Source: Flavihumibacter solisilvae (GTDB taxonomy: Bacteria > Bacteroidota > Bacteroidia > Chitinophagales > Chitinophagaceae). From it: a stretch of 64,000 bases of DNA. Shown here piece after piece: positions 25,992 to 35,957 of this stretch. The position numbers and the translations under genes are program-made. Under the pieces are notes generated by a model. That model was not told where the DNA came from, ran no database searches, and saw only the letters and a program-made list of their open reading frames with translations. How positions within the stretch are numbered: position 1 is the first letter of the stretch; every line of letters begins with the position of its first letter. Where the stretch lies: NCBI RefSeq assembly GCF_000814475.1, contig NZ_JSVC01000045.1, positions 1-64,000 on the forward strand. Reading direction: 5' to 3'.

Positions 25992-28076
25992 ATGAAAATT
26001 GCATGTGCGATTGTACTGGCCTGTTCCTGGCTCCAATCATCCGCTCATCAACAAACAGGCGACACGCTGGTAATCCCGGAGCCCCTCACCTTCGACACTG
26101 TTTACATCAGGGCACTCAACGGCAAATCCGGCAATATTCCTTTTAGTCTAAGTGAGTTGAACCTTACAGTGGCGGGCAGGAATCCCCGCACCCAGTTAAT
26201 GCAGCAGCTCTCCCTCCTGCCTTCCGTGAGCGCGATAAGTGCCGGCGGTGGTATCAACAAGCCGATTATCCGGGGACTATCCTTCAACCAGGTAACACTT
26301 TCAGCTATGGGCACCCGAATGGACAATCAGTCGTGGGATGACCGTCACGATATCGGGATCCCGGCTGCCGGCAATACGGATATCCAGGTCATCAACGGAC
26401 CTGCATCAGTATTGTATGGTCCCGGAACTATGGGTGGCGCATTGGTTTTTCACGAGAAAGCGCCCGCCGCAGGTGAAAAAACAAATGGCTATGTAAACAC
26501 AGGCATCTTTTCCAACAGCATCGGAGTAAACCTCGATGCCGGACTGCGCGGCGCAGGAAAGGAACATTACTTCTCGGTGAATACCGGTCTTCAATCCCAT
26601 ACCAACTACCTGCAGGGAGGAAGCAAAGTAGACGGAGAACGGCCAATGGCGTTCAACAGTAAGTTCACCAATGCTGCATTCAAGGGAATGGCTGGCATCC
26701 GGAAAAAGAAACGTACGCACCAGGTCAACTACAGTTATTATAAACAATTGCTGGGGATTATCGAGGATGAAAACCTCGAGGCGATCAATAACCCAGGCAA
26801 AAAAGCAGAGCGCGATTATGAAATGGAAGCGCCTTACCAGGATGTACAAACGCATGTGATCAGCCTGGAGAACCGGTTCGAGGCCGGCAGATCCTTTATA
26901 ACATTCAATGCTGCTTACCAGTTCAACAAGCGGAAAGAATTTGAACCGGCGGGAACCGGCCCGAAAAGTAAATTCCTGGCTGTAGCGCTTGACCTTCAAA
27001 CAGTAACTGCCGACCTGCAATGGCAATCAAATCCGCAAAAAAAGGCTGGAGTAATTCTTGGCGCACAGGCCTTTGGGCAGCACAATGAGAACTTTGGAAA
27101 TTGGGTGTTGGTTCCGGACGCCAGGATCCAAACGGTGGGTGCATACGGCCTGTTTCACTGGAATCCGGGCAAGTTCAACCTCTTGGCTGGAGCGCGGCTG
27201 GATGGTCACCATGTACAGACCTATGTAACTGATATTCCCCAACCGGATACTTTCAATGCTTCATTTCCGGAGCCGGCACAGGCAGTCAGCAGGCGGTTCA
27301 TTCCTTTCTCCTTTAACCTCGGTGCTGTATATCACCTGACTGACCCATTGTCGGTCAAGGCAAACCTGGCTACCGGTTATGCCTCACCGAACTATGCACA
27401 GCTGACATCTTTCGGCAGGCATGAAGGAACATATCGTTTTGAGATTGGCGACAATAACCTGGATATGTCGCAAAATCTTGAGGCAGATCTCGGCCTCGCC
27501 TACAGGAAGAATAACGTAAAGGCTGAATTGCGGGCTTACAGCAACAGGATCGACAACTATATTTTTCTTGCACCGACTTCAGACAGTGTAAAGGACCTTA
27601 AAGTATATCAATGGTCGCAGCATGATGCAACCATTAACGGAATTGAATTTGAGTTCAGTGTCAGACCTGATTTTTTAAAGCAGGTTGAATGGTTTGCCAA
27701 TGCAGGAGCACTGCGTGGAGAACTTCGGGATGATAATGGCAGCCTACCCTATATTCCGGCCACAAAACTTATTACGGGTATCACTTATCATGCCGGCAAT
27801 GAAAAATGGCGCGACTTCTATTCGACTTTCCAGTTCAGTGCCTATGGAAGCCAGGATGATGTTGCAGCCTTCGAATCATCTACAGCAGGTTATTGCCTGA
27901 CTGATCTTTATTTTGGCGTTCAACCGCCAATGGGTAAAGGTCACCGGTGGCAATTGGTATTATTCTGCAACAATCTCTTCAACAAAAAATACTATAGTCA
28001 CACATCACTTATCAAGTCAATCGGTGTAAGCGAACCGGGAAGAAATGCAGGATTACAGGTAGGATACAAGTTCTAA
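25992..28076 (+). CDS. TonB-dependent outer membrane receptor
   Basis: A 694-residue receptor with a signal peptide, a plug domain (about 55-170; LSLLPSVSAISAGGGINKPIIRGLSFNQV and INGPASVLYGPGTMGG) and a 22-strand barrel ending in aromatic VGYKF. It lacks the N-terminal carboxypeptidase-like domain of SusC-type receptors, so it is more like metal or siderophore receptors. His/Asp-rich loops (SWDDRHDIG, FGQHNENFGN) would suit a metal, as in ZnuD, but the substrate is not determined. The small membrane protein upstream is probably in the same transcript. Confidence 0.9.
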   Translation: MKIACAIVLACSWLQSSAHQQTGDTLVIPEPLTFDTVYIRALNGKSGNIPFSLSELNLTVAGRNPRTQLMQQLSLLPSVSAISAGGGINKPIIRGLSFNQVTLSAMGTRMDNQSWDDRHDIGIPAAGNTDIQVINGPASVLYGPGTMGGALVFHEKAPAAGEKTNGYVNTGIFSNSIGVNLDAGLRGAGKEHYFSVNTGLQSHTNYLQGGSKVDGERPMAFNSKFTNAAFKGMAGIRKKKRTHQVNYSYYKQLLGIIEDENLEAINNPGKKAERDYEMEAPYQDVQTHVISLENRFEAGRSFITFNAAYQFNKRKEFEPAGTGPKSKFLAVALDLQTVTADLQWQSNPQKKAGVILGAQAFGQHNENFGNWVLVPDARIQTVGAYGLFHWNPGKFNLLAGARLDGHHVQTYVTDIPQPDTFNASFPEPAQAVSRRFIPFSFNLGAVYHLTDPLSVKANLATGYASPNYAQLTSFGRHEGTYRFEIGDNNLDMSQNLEADLGLAYRKNNVKAELRAYSNRIDNYIFLAPTSDSVKDLKVYQWSQHDATINGIEFEFSVRPDFLKQVEWFANAGALRGELRDDNGSLPYIPATKLITGITYHAGNEKWRDFYSTFQFSAYGSQDDVAAFESSTAGYCLTDLYFGVQPPMGKGHRWQLVLFCNNLFNKKYYSHTSLIKSIGVSEPGRNAGLQVGYKF

Positions 28077-28081
28077 TGAAC

Positions 28082-29263
28082 CTAGAGACGCAGGCGGATC
28101 AGTTTCTTAGACAGCAGGCCGGCCGCCTGGATCACTATGATGGCAAATAAAACAGATTTAAAGATGCCGATCCAGCCAGTCAGCAGAGGATCCGGAAGCC
28201 ACCATTGAGCCAGCTGAACAATACCATAACAATAATAGGGAATAAGGTAACAGAGCAGTGTCTCCGTGCCGGCAGGGCGAATGATTTCATACCAGCCGGA
28301 TCTCCTGTTTTCCGCAAGGCGATACATGAAAATAAACGCCAGCAGCATGATCGCAGAACAGATCATTACCCAGGACGGTGTGGCACGGATCTTTGAAATT
28401 CCCCAAAGCGGCCTTGTGGCAAAGCCGATTGCCAGCAGAACAATTGCGGCACCCGCAAAAGATGCATACCAGTTTTTGGCGGAAGCCGATCGCCTGCGGA
28501 ATATTTCAGCTGCAAATGCTCCGCCAATTGTAAATCCAGTCATCGCACCTTCACCGATTGGTGAAATAAACTTACGCCACCAGGCTTCGCCTGGCAGGAA
28601 TCCCGAATGGTTGGCAGCACAAAGCAGTATGCTTGCAAGCCAGCCCGCAAATAGCCATGCAGGATTTCCGTTGCACCAAACATAAAGCAAAGAAGATAAC
28701 AGGTATGCCCAACCGATCAGTCCAAGTATACCCCACCACCAGGTGTTGAAATAGGAGATCGCGTTATCTTCACCGCCGCGGTAACAGATTGCGAGTGTGA
28801 GCAGGGTTAACGCACCGGCAATCTTAAGCGTATAGACCAGGGGGCGCGACCAGGTTGAAGGATATTTGTTCCAGATGAGAATAAAACCTGTGCACGCCAG
28901 GATATTCCACCATCCCCGCTGAAAACCCGTCGCTAGTTCATTTATATACTCTCCGTTAACGAGGAACAATCCCATTACCAGGAGGGCTACTCCTCTTTCT
29001 GCAATATGGTAGCTGATCTGCCAGCGGTTTTCGCCTTTCTGCCGGCGGTTTCCAACGGCAAAAGGAACCGACATTCCGACAATAAAAAGAAAACCCGGAA
29101 AAACCACATCAGCCAGTCCCATTCCATCTGCATCCGCCGGCACATGTTCAAGCCAGCCAGGAATTCCTTTCAAAGACCAGAGGTCATTTACGATGATCAT
29201 GAGCAACATGGTAAGTGCACGGAGTTGATCTATCGCTGCAACGCGAACGGCGGGCTGGGGCAT
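28082..29263 (-). CDS. DUF5009 / HGSNAT-like acyltransferase membrane protein
   Basis: A 393-residue polytopic protein with about ten hydrophobic segments. The N-terminal block RVAAIDQLRALTMLLMIIVNDLWS and DVVFPGFLFIVGMSVPFAV is the hallmark of bacterial relatives of heparan-alpha-glucosaminide N-acetyltransferase. Such proteins are thought to move acyl groups across the membrane onto sugars. It starts 21 nt after the phytanoyl-CoA dioxygenase-like stop, so the two probably form an operon, and it is convergent with the TonB receptor (5-nt gap). Confidence 0.85.
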   Translation of the reverse strand: MPQPAVRVAAIDQLRALTMLLMIIVNDLWSLKGIPGWLEHVPADADGMGLADVVFPGFLFIVGMSVPFAVGNRRQKGENRWQISYHIAERGVALLVMGLFLVNGEYINELATGFQRGWWNILACTGFILIWNKYPSTWSRPLVYTLKIAGALTLLTLAICYRGGEDNAISYFNTWWWGILGLIGWAYLLSSLLYVWCNGNPAWLFAGWLASILLCAANHSGFLPGEAWWRKFISPIGEGAMTGFTIGGAFAAEIFRRRSASAKNWYASFAGAAIVLLAIGFATRPLWGISKIRATPSWVMICSAIMLLAFIFMYRLAENRRSGWYEIIRPAGTETLLCYLIPYYCYGIVQLAQWWLPDPLLTGWIGIFKSVLFAIIVIQAAGLLSKKLIRLRL

Positions 29264-29284
29264 CGTCAGAAGTTTAAGGGCGTT

Positions 29285-30106
29285 TTAAAGGACCAGAGGA
29301 TTTAGGTCTGAATTTACCTGCGAGCCAACGGGCAAACCGCGCAACCAGGTCTTGTGGTCATTTTCCTGCCACTTGTGTTTCGGTGCTGTAATAGTTGCAC
29401 CGTCAGCGACGTAAATAATTGTCATTACTTCCCGCATCAGGGCGGACAGATTCCCGGGAGCATTATGCATGGTAAATCCATAATGGAAAGTGGCATCTCC
29501 CGCCTGCATCTTTTCTGCCCTTGTTACAGGGAATCCATTGCTCCTCACATAGTCTTCGTAAGCCTGGTCAGATTCATCAGAAATTTCAAAGTCAAACACA
29601 TACCCTTTACTATGGGAGCCTGATGCAAATGTCAACATTCCCATCGCGATGTCAATATCCACGAGGGGCATCCACATAGTGATGGTATTGTGCGTGTCAA
29701 TAGGCCAGTAAAACTGATCCTGGTGCCATGGCGTCGGCCCCCCGCCGGGTTCTTTGAATAAAGCCTGGTCATGGTAAATACGAACATTACTGACGCCCAT
29801 TAAATCCGCAGCAATCCTGCCAAAACGCTTCGCCAGTGTGAAATTACGCACCTGCTGATCCTGGATCCAAAGGTTCATGATCTGGAGGAAGGCTTTACCG
29901 TAGGTATCGCGCTCCTCCAGCTTTCTTTTTTCAGTATTCATTTTCTGAGCCGCCTGCAATATCAACGGCCGGTATGTCTCCACCTCTTCCCGTTTCAACA
30001 CTCCGGGAAGTAAAATGTGACCGTTGTTCCGGAAAGAAACCTTTTGTTCCTCCGTCAATTGATATGGCTCGTCGAGAGGTGGAACTGTGGCAGTTTTCGC
30101 AATCAT
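29285..30106 (-). CDS. Phytanoyl-CoA dioxygenase (PhyH) family protein
   Basis: A 273-residue Fe(II)/2-oxoglutarate-type oxygenase. The metal triad is visible as H128-x-D130 in PWHQDQFYW and H214 in TMHNAPGN, with R225 placed to bind 2-oxoglutarate. The double-stranded beta-helix fold spans the middle of the protein. Family members hydroxylate small lipophilic or secondary metabolites; the substrate here is unknown. It lies upstream of a DUF5009 gene, and sugar or polyol modification is a possible but unproven theme. Confidence 0.88.
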   Translation of the reverse strand: MIAKTATVPPLDEPYQLTEEQKVSFRNNGHILLPGVLKREEVETYRPLILQAAQKMNTEKRKLEERDTYGKAFLQIMNLWIQDQQVRNFTLAKRFGRIAADLMGVSNVRIYHDQALFKEPGGGPTPWHQDQFYWPIDTHNTITMWMPLVDIDIAMGMLTFASGSHSKGYVFDFEISDESDQAYEDYVRSNGFPVTRAEKMQAGDATFHYGFTMHNAPGNLSALMREVMTIIYVADGATITAPKHKWQENDHKTWLRGLPVGSQVNSDLNPLVL

Positions 30107-30149
30107 TAAAGCGTATTTGCTTCAATTTAATAAAAAACTGCCGGACCAG

Positions 30150-30593
30150 TTACAGCCGCGTTACATAAACGTCTTCCCTCAACATCACATCTGTCGATAC
30201 TGAATAAGAATTCCGGTGCCCCCCATACTTACCTGCTTTTACATTAACATCCCATTTCATCCGGGTTATGTCCCGCGGAACCGCGATTTTTTTCATAAAA
30301 GCAAGGTCTTGAAACTGGTCATTATAAAGTACAGTTCCGTTCTCCCTGTCGCGGATCACAATTTCATACTTCGCACCCGTGCGGTTATCGATCTGGATCC
30401 GGAAATAAAAGTATTCTTCGTCGCTGCCGACGTAGGTTACAAGTGGCTGTCCCGGCGGGATGCTGTCTTGTATTAACAACATTTTCTCAGCTGGTAAACC
30501 TGAAGATTCTGCCGAAGCAGTCAAAGCAATACTGAAGAGAGTGGAACTAAGTAACAGCCTCAATACGGCTGAAGTGAACATTTGCCTTTTCAT
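30150..30593 (-). CDS. Secreted protein of unknown function
   Basis: A 147-residue protein with a signal peptide (residues 1-28, ends ASAES). The mature part appears to be one beta-sandwich: VTYVGSDEEYFYFRIQIDNRTG, then KYEIVIRDRENGTVLYNDQFQD and KWDVNVKAGKYGG. I recognise it only as a type of small exported protein seen in Chitinophagaceae. It starts at ATG 30593, after a roughly 150-nt AT-rich leader without a clear promoter. It is upstream of the PhyH gene by 43 nt. Confidence 0.75.
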   Translation of the reverse strand: MKRQMFTSAVLRLLLSSTLFSIALTASAESSGLPAEKMLLIQDSIPPGQPLVTYVGSDEEYFYFRIQIDNRTGAKYEIVIRDRENGTVLYNDQFQDLAFMKKIAVPRDITRMKWDVNVKAGKYGGHRNSYSVSTDVMLREDVYVTRL

Positions 30594-30735
30594 ACAATAA
30601 CATTTTAAAGTTTAAGAATGCTTCTTGTATGGCAGCCCGTTAGCCGGCAAGCAAATCAAATAAGAACTTATTGCAATATAAAAATAAAAAATCAAAAGTT
30701 CAAATACAAAATTGACGGTCCCACGAATTGTCAAT

Positions 30736-30771
30736 AAATAGAAAGGCCGCCCTGGGGCGGCCTTTCTATTT
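30736..30771 (-). terminator. Long-stem terminator of the amidohydrolase operon
   Basis: A 16-bp stem (AAATAGAAAGGCCGCC with its complement) around loop CTGG, symmetrical enough to work in both directions. It overlaps the stop codon of the upstream amidohydrolase gene. Confidence 0.85.
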
Positions 30772-32071
30772 AGTTGATCTCGTACTTATGCTTGTAGCGT
30801 TCGTAGAGTTGTTTGTGTTTATCTGTGAGGTCAACCTGGCGTCCCTGAATAAATGCATGCGTGATGATGCTTGTTCGCATATCAAGGATATCGCCTTCAC
30901 TGACTACAATGTTGGCATCCTTACCTGCTTCCAGTGAACCGGTGCGATCTCCAACTCCGAGGATAGTTGCAGCATTCAACGTAATGGCCTGCAAAGCTTG
31001 TTCTTTAGTCAGTCCATACGCCACTGCCGTTCCGGCATTGAATGGCAGGTTACGTCCGCGGGTCTGGCCGTCTTCATCATTGATCGCGAACAATACCCCA
31101 GCCTGTTGCAGGGCAGCAGCAGTTTTATAAGGCTGGTCAACATCATCATCCGGAAGTGTTGGTAATGAATGCGGCTGGTTGATGATCACCGCGATATTGT
31201 TGGTTTTCAGGAGTGGCGCGATCTGGTAGCTTTCACTTCCGCCAACTATCACAACGTCCATTCCGAATTCTTTCACGAAATCAACGGCCACCAGCATTTC
31301 CTTCACGATGTCGCAGTGAATGAACAGCTTCTGTGATTTATTGAAAAGTCCTTTAACCGCTTCATATTTCAGGTTTGTGGCAGCATGTTTCGATTCATTT
31401 GCATATGCCATCGCTTCGCGGAAAAATGACTTAGCTTTCTCTACCTGTTCCAGTCCACGTTTTACCACATCAACCGGCGGCTGTGTGGAAGGCGCTCCAA
31501 AGAAGGAGCTTGAACGATTGAGCAGGCTCGGCATTCTGAAGTGAATACCATTCTCCATCTTATATGCCGCATCTTCATAGTTCCAGGCATCCAGCTGCAC
31601 AACAGAAGAGGAACCACTTATCAGTCCTCCCTGTGGTACTACATTCGCCAACAGGATCCCATTGCTCTTCAGCGTATTGGTCACTTTGGAATCGGTGTTG
31701 TATGCAACAACTGAACGGATCGAAGGATTGATCTCACCCAGTTCGGTGTGGTCAACGGTCGCACGTACACTGTTTACTTCAACCAGGCCAAGGAGTGAAC
31801 TGCTCAGTATCAGACCAGGATAAACCTGCTTTCCGGTGATATCAATCACTTTAGCGTCACCCGGAGCCACGTCCTTTCCGATCTTTTCAATCTTTCCATT
31901 ATTGATGAGTATGGATGCATTTTCCAGCACCTGCCCGTTACCGATATGAACAGTCGCACCTTTCAGGTACAAACGCCCTTTAAATTCTTTTGCGGGATAT
32001 ACTGTTTCCTGCGACATGGCTGCGCCGGACAACAATAAGCCACACATTATTTTGAAGAATGTCTTTTTCAT
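30770..32071 (-). CDS. Amidohydrolase-family protein lacking the HxH metal site
   Basis: A 433-residue exported protein (signal peptide ends AAMSQE) with the flanking beta domain (LKGATVHIGNGQVLENASILINNGKIEKIG) and C-terminal TLNAATILGVGDRTGSLEAGKDANIVV typical of imidazolonepropionase-like amidohydrolases. The expected PGxIDxHxH is replaced by YPGLILSSSLLGL, so the first metal ligands are absent; a later FIHCD remains. Activity is therefore doubtful. It follows a larger two-domain homologue by 13 nt on the same strand. ATG 32071 was chosen for the signal peptide. Confidence 0.85.
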   Translation of the reverse strand: MKKTFFKIMCGLLLSGAAMSQETVYPAKEFKGRLYLKGATVHIGNGQVLENASILINNGKIEKIGKDVAPGDAKVIDITGKQVYPGLILSSSLLGLVEVNSVRATVDHTELGEINPSIRSVVAYNTDSKVTNTLKSNGILLANVVPQGGLISGSSSVVQLDAWNYEDAAYKMENGIHFRMPSLLNRSSSFFGAPSTQPPVDVVKRGLEQVEKAKSFFREAMAYANESKHAATNLKYEAVKGLFNKSQKLFIHCDIVKEMLVAVDFVKEFGMDVVIVGGSESYQIAPLLKTNNIAVIINQPHSLPTLPDDDVDQPYKTAAALQQAGVLFAINDEDGQTRGRNLPFNAGTAVAYGLTKEQALQAITLNAATILGVGDRTGSLEAGKDANIVVSEGDILDMRTSIITHAFIQGRQVDLTDKHKQLYERYKHKYEIN

Positions 32072-32084
32072 TGATTGGTTCAGT

Positions 32085-35000
32085 TTAGTTGTTTCCGTTG
32101 ATTTCATCTGCATCTACCACAAGCAGTCCGTGGCTATGACTGTGATCGCTGCAGGTGTGCATCACTTCCATGCTTGCATGTGCAGGAGCAACTGGTGCAC
32201 CGGCTTTCTTCTCCCCCATCATTTTCTGGGAGATCCTGCTGCGTTCTGTTGTGATTTTTGTCCTCAGCTCCTTGTCCTTTTCGCGATCGAAAAATATAGT
32301 TCCATCCACAATAGTCTTTTCTGCTTTTGCATAGATGCTCAGCGGGTGGTCACTCCAGATTACAAGATCAGCGTCCTTGCCGGCCTTTAGGCTTCCAACC
32401 CTGTCGTCTACATGTAGCATTTTCGCAGGGTTAAGGGTTACCATTTTCAGGGCATCCTCTTCGCTCATTCCTCCATACTTCACGCTTTTTGCAGCTTCCT
32501 GGTTAAGTCGGCGTGCCATTTCCGCATCATCGGAGTTGATTGCAACATTAAGTCCCACACGATGCATAATTGTGGCATTATAGGGAATAGCATCCACTAC
32601 TTCCATCTTATAATTCCACCAGTCACTGAATGTGGAAGCATTTGCACCGTGAGCTTTCATTTTGTCAGCAACTTTGTATCCTTCAAGAATATGCGTAAAA
32701 GTGTTGAAAGTGAAACCGAACTTCTCGCCTACCCTCATTGCCGAGGTGATCTCACTCTGCACGTATGAATGGCAGGTAATAAAGCGCTTCTTATTCATGA
32801 TTTCCACCAGGGCATCAAGCTCAAGGTCGCGACGAACGGTACTGTAAGGATTAGCGCCGAAGGCCTTTTTGGCCTTGGCCGATTCAGCAGCATCCTTAAG
32901 GGCATTTTCATAATCGCGCGCACGGGTGAACGCGTCCATCAGGACTTCTTCCACGCCCATCCGTGAATCGGGGAAACGATTGTTCTGGGTTGAACCAGTT
33001 CTTTTCACGTTCTCACCCAGGGCAAACTTGATGAAAGGATCCCAGTTGGCGAACTTAAGGCCTTCTGCATTGGCGCCCCAGCGTAATTTGATAAGCTGTG
33101 TCTGGCCCCCTATTGTATTTGCCGAACCGTGTAAGATATGAGAAGAGGTAACGCCACCGCTTAGCTGGCGGTAAATATTAATATCGTCGGGGTTCAGGTT
33201 GTCCGCGATGCGTACTTCAGAAGTAACCGACTGGCCACCTTCATTGATGCTGGCTGCAGCAATATGTGAATGTTCGTCGATGATACCGGCAGTAACATGT
33301 TTTCCGGTGCCATCAATTACCTGGGCGCCTGCGGTAGAAAGATTTTTGCCTACAGCAGAAATCTTCCCGTTTTTGACGAGCACATCAGCTCCTTCGAGCT
33401 TCCCGTCCTTTTCGTTTGTCCACACCGTTGCATTCCGGATCAGAATGGTCTGTTGCGCCGGCGCGGTTTCCCATCCATAACCATTGAATGGATACTGCAC
33501 CTGGCCGTATTCTGGTACAGTCTTCTTTTTAACGCTGTCTTCTTTGCCAGGAGTAGCCTTTGAAAGTGTGGCCGTCCACAATAATCTATTTCCTGATGCA
33601 TCCTCTCCGCTACCCTGCCAGTAGCCATCGTTGTTTACCCCACCGAGACGAATGGTCTTTTTTGACTGTTTGCTTTCGGGAAAACTGAGTTTGATCATTT
33701 TGCCGTCGAAATTGAACTTAGCGGCAAGCGTATCTTTCCCGATTACGTTTGCACTGGAGGACTTAACCTCAAGTGTGTAGTTTGTGGTCCCTTTGTCGGA
33801 AATCAGCGCAAGCTGGTATTGCCCCGTCGCTGCTGCCCAGCCGCTTTCAGTGATGCTATATTTCTGTCCCTGGATCCAATTCTGGAAGATCACGGTCTTT
33901 TCCTGGAATACCGGACCTGATGTAATGATGAAGTTGGCCCATTTCCCTGTGGTAATGCTTCCAACTTCGTCGTAAACACCGAGCAGGCCTGCCGGTGTAC
34001 GTGTCAGTGCTTCGAGCGCTTTTGATTCGCTCAGCCCGTATTCAATGGCTTTGCGGACAGCTGCCAGGAACTGTTTGGCTTCTTTCAGGTCAGCTGCGGT
34101 GAGACAGAAGGGAATATTGGCTTTTTCAAACATCGCGGGGTTTGCAGGCGCCATTTCCCAATGTTTCATATCAGACAGTGAAATAAAGCGCGCATCGTTG
34201 GGATCTTCAACGTCCATTGCCTGTGGAAAACTAAGCGGGAGGATAAAGCTGGCCTTTGTTGCCGCCATATCCTGCAGTCGCTGGTATTCGTTACCACCGG
34301 CTTTGATAATGTACTGGACACCGAATTCATCACCCACTTTGTCAGCACGCAATACGTTCCACTTATCATTCGCTTCAAAGATCTGGGGCAGCTGCTGGTT
34401 TTCATTCCATGAACGCAGGCTGAGGTTCAGTCCCTCGCGCTGGGTGTTTGACTTATACCACGCAGCATCGATGAATGTCTGGCGTAATAGGGCAATTGAA
34501 CCCATCAGGCTGCCTGGGTAACTTTGTGTGGAAGTTCCTTTACTGAAAGAATAGTGCGCAGATGCGCGGTCTTTCAATACCACTTTATTTTCCTTTTCAT
34601 TCGCCAGGGTAACAAGTGCGCCGGTCCCCCGTGCAATGCCGTCTTTGTTGTGAGTCAGCACAGTACCGAAGCCCTGCTCACGAAGGCTTTTCGCTTTGCT
34701 ATCGTCTGCAACGAACATGGAGCCGGCTGCAACATCAGTTTTCATGGCCTGGTTCCAGCCAAAAGCTCCTTTCTGATTTGATGTAAGCTGTGCTGGAGCA
34801 GAAAAATTGAATCCGCGGGTTTGCCGCTCAATTGCCGGCAGACCATATTCGCTGTAAATATCAATGAAGGAAGGATAGATATACTTGCCTTTACAGTCAA
34901 GTACCATGGCTTCTTTCGGAATTGCTACATTGGTACCTACCGAGATAATCTTTCCATCCTTTACCACCAGCGTTGCCGATGTTAGGGTTGTCTTTTCATT

Positions 35001-35162
35001 GGTAACAATTGTGGCATTCGTGAATGCATAAGTGTTTTGCCTGTCGTCGCCTATACCGTTCACTGGAAATGTCGGTTGTGCATGAACGAGGGTAGCAAGG
35101 AAAATTCCGGCGAGAAGTGCCGGGAGCCGTCGCCCGGGTGGGGACAGTTGGTGCTTTCTCAT
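32085..35162 (-). CDS. Two-domain exported amidohydrolase
   Basis: A 1025-residue protein with a signal peptide (ends VHAQP). Two amidohydrolase modules are fused. The first (about 45-430) has YPSFIDIYSEYGLP instead of HxH and seems catalytically degenerate. A beta-rich linker follows (about 440-580). The second (about 590-990) keeps GIIDEHSHIAA, CHSYVQSE, THILEGYK and the late Asp in NSDDAEM, a full metal site. The tail after the second module is His-rich (HTCSDHSHSHG). A periplasmic hydrolase for amide or cyclic-amide substrates is likely; the substrate is unknown. It forms an operon with the single-domain homologue downstream. Confidence 0.9.
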   Translation of the reverse strand: MRKHQLSPPGRRLPALLAGIFLATLVHAQPTFPVNGIGDDRQNTYAFTNATIVTNEKTTLTSATLVVKDGKIISVGTNVAIPKEAMVLDCKGKYIYPSFIDIYSEYGLPAIERQTRGFNFSAPAQLTSNQKGAFGWNQAMKTDVAAGSMFVADDSKAKSLREQGFGTVLTHNKDGIARGTGALVTLANEKENKVVLKDRASAHYSFSKGTSTQSYPGSLMGSIALLRQTFIDAAWYKSNTQREGLNLSLRSWNENQQLPQIFEANDKWNVLRADKVGDEFGVQYIIKAGGNEYQRLQDMAATKASFILPLSFPQAMDVEDPNDARFISLSDMKHWEMAPANPAMFEKANIPFCLTAADLKEAKQFLAAVRKAIEYGLSESKALEALTRTPAGLLGVYDEVGSITTGKWANFIITSGPVFQEKTVIFQNWIQGQKYSITESGWAAATGQYQLALISDKGTTNYTLEVKSSSANVIGKDTLAAKFNFDGKMIKLSFPESKQSKKTIRLGGVNNDGYWQGSGEDASGNRLLWTATLSKATPGKEDSVKKKTVPEYGQVQYPFNGYGWETAPAQQTILIRNATVWTNEKDGKLEGADVLVKNGKISAVGKNLSTAGAQVIDGTGKHVTAGIIDEHSHIAAASINEGGQSVTSEVRIADNLNPDDINIYRQLSGGVTSSHILHGSANTIGGQTQLIKLRWGANAEGLKFANWDPFIKFALGENVKRTGSTQNNRFPDSRMGVEEVLMDAFTRARDYENALKDAAESAKAKKAFGANPYSTVRRDLELDALVEIMNKKRFITCHSYVQSEITSAMRVGEKFGFTFNTFTHILEGYKVADKMKAHGANASTFSDWWNYKMEVVDAIPYNATIMHRVGLNVAINSDDAEMARRLNQEAAKSVKYGGMSEEDALKMVTLNPAKMLHVDDRVGSLKAGKDADLVIWSDHPLSIYAKAEKTIVDGTIFFDREKDKELRTKITTERSRISQKMMGEKKAGAPVAPAHASMEVMHTCSDHSHSHGLLVVDADEINGNN

Positions 35163-35248
35163 GAATGTGAAGTTTTGTTTACGTGAATGCCGAATTTAAC
35201 TAAATGTCATAACTTCGGTCACCGAATTTTATCAACGGCGCTCTCATC

Positions 35249-35923
35249 ATGAACATAGCCGGCTACATTGATCACACCGTCCTTAAACCGACCTCGACTA
35301 TCGGGGATATTGAAAAGTGTTGCCGGGAAGCAGTCGAATACGGATTTGCTGCGGTTTGTATCCCCCCATCTTTTGTTAAACGAACGGCTGCCATACTCGC
35401 CCCTACCGATGTTAAGGTAGCGACAGTTGTAGGTTTCCCTTTCGGTTATTCGGCAACTGAGGCTAAGGTGGCAGAAACTGTTCTCGCAGTGGTGGATGGT
35501 GCGCAGGAAGTTGACATGGTGATCAACCTCATCGCCCTGAGGCAATCCGACTGGAATTATCTCCAGAAAGAAGTAAGCCTGATTAGGGAAGTCTGCCATA
35601 ACAAAGGCAGGTTGCTGAAAGTGATCATTGAATCGGGTATCCTGGAGGAGAAAGAAATTATCGATTGCTGTACTAAACTTGGCTCATTGGGTATAGATTT
35701 TATGAAAACCTCGACGGGTTATGCAGAAAAAGGAGCGACAGTGGAAGCAGTAAAACTCATGAAAAAACATTTGCCCGTGGGTGTGAGGATCAAGGCTTCA
35801 GGGGGCATCAGGGATTTTTCGTTTGCCAAAACCCTTATCGATGCAGGAGCGTCGCGCCTGGGAGCCAGTGCAAGTGTGGCGATAGTAACCGGCGCCCCAG
35901 ATCACCAGTTGGGAAATTATTAA
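35249..35923 (+). CDS. deoC: Deoxyribose-phosphate aldolase
   Basis: A 224-residue class I aldolase cleaving 2-deoxyribose 5-phosphate to glyceraldehyde 3-phosphate and acetaldehyde. The Schiff-base lysine is K153 in FMKTSTGY, with K182 in RIKASGG and D89 in the EVDMVIN strand as partners. The length is usual. It stands 34 nt before a SPOR-domain gene and may be co-transcribed with it. Identification is secure. Confidence 0.95.
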   Translation: MNIAGYIDHTVLKPTSTIGDIEKCCREAVEYGFAAVCIPPSFVKRTAAILAPTDVKVATVVGFPFGYSATEAKVAETVLAVVDGAQEVDMVINLIALRQSDWNYLQKEVSLIREVCHNKGRLLKVIIESGILEEKEIIDCCTKLGSLGIDFMKTSTGYAEKGATVEAVKLMKKHLPVGVRIKASGGIRDFSFAKTLIDAGASRLGASASVAIVTGAPDHQLGNY

Positions 35924-35957
35924 TAAAATCTGGCCGCAAATTTGATTTTATATTTCT

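Noticed and set aside
26422-27026. Second gene antisense to the TonB receptor (206 residues)
   Set aside because: No domain, no upstream signals, and it lies fully within a secure coding sequence.
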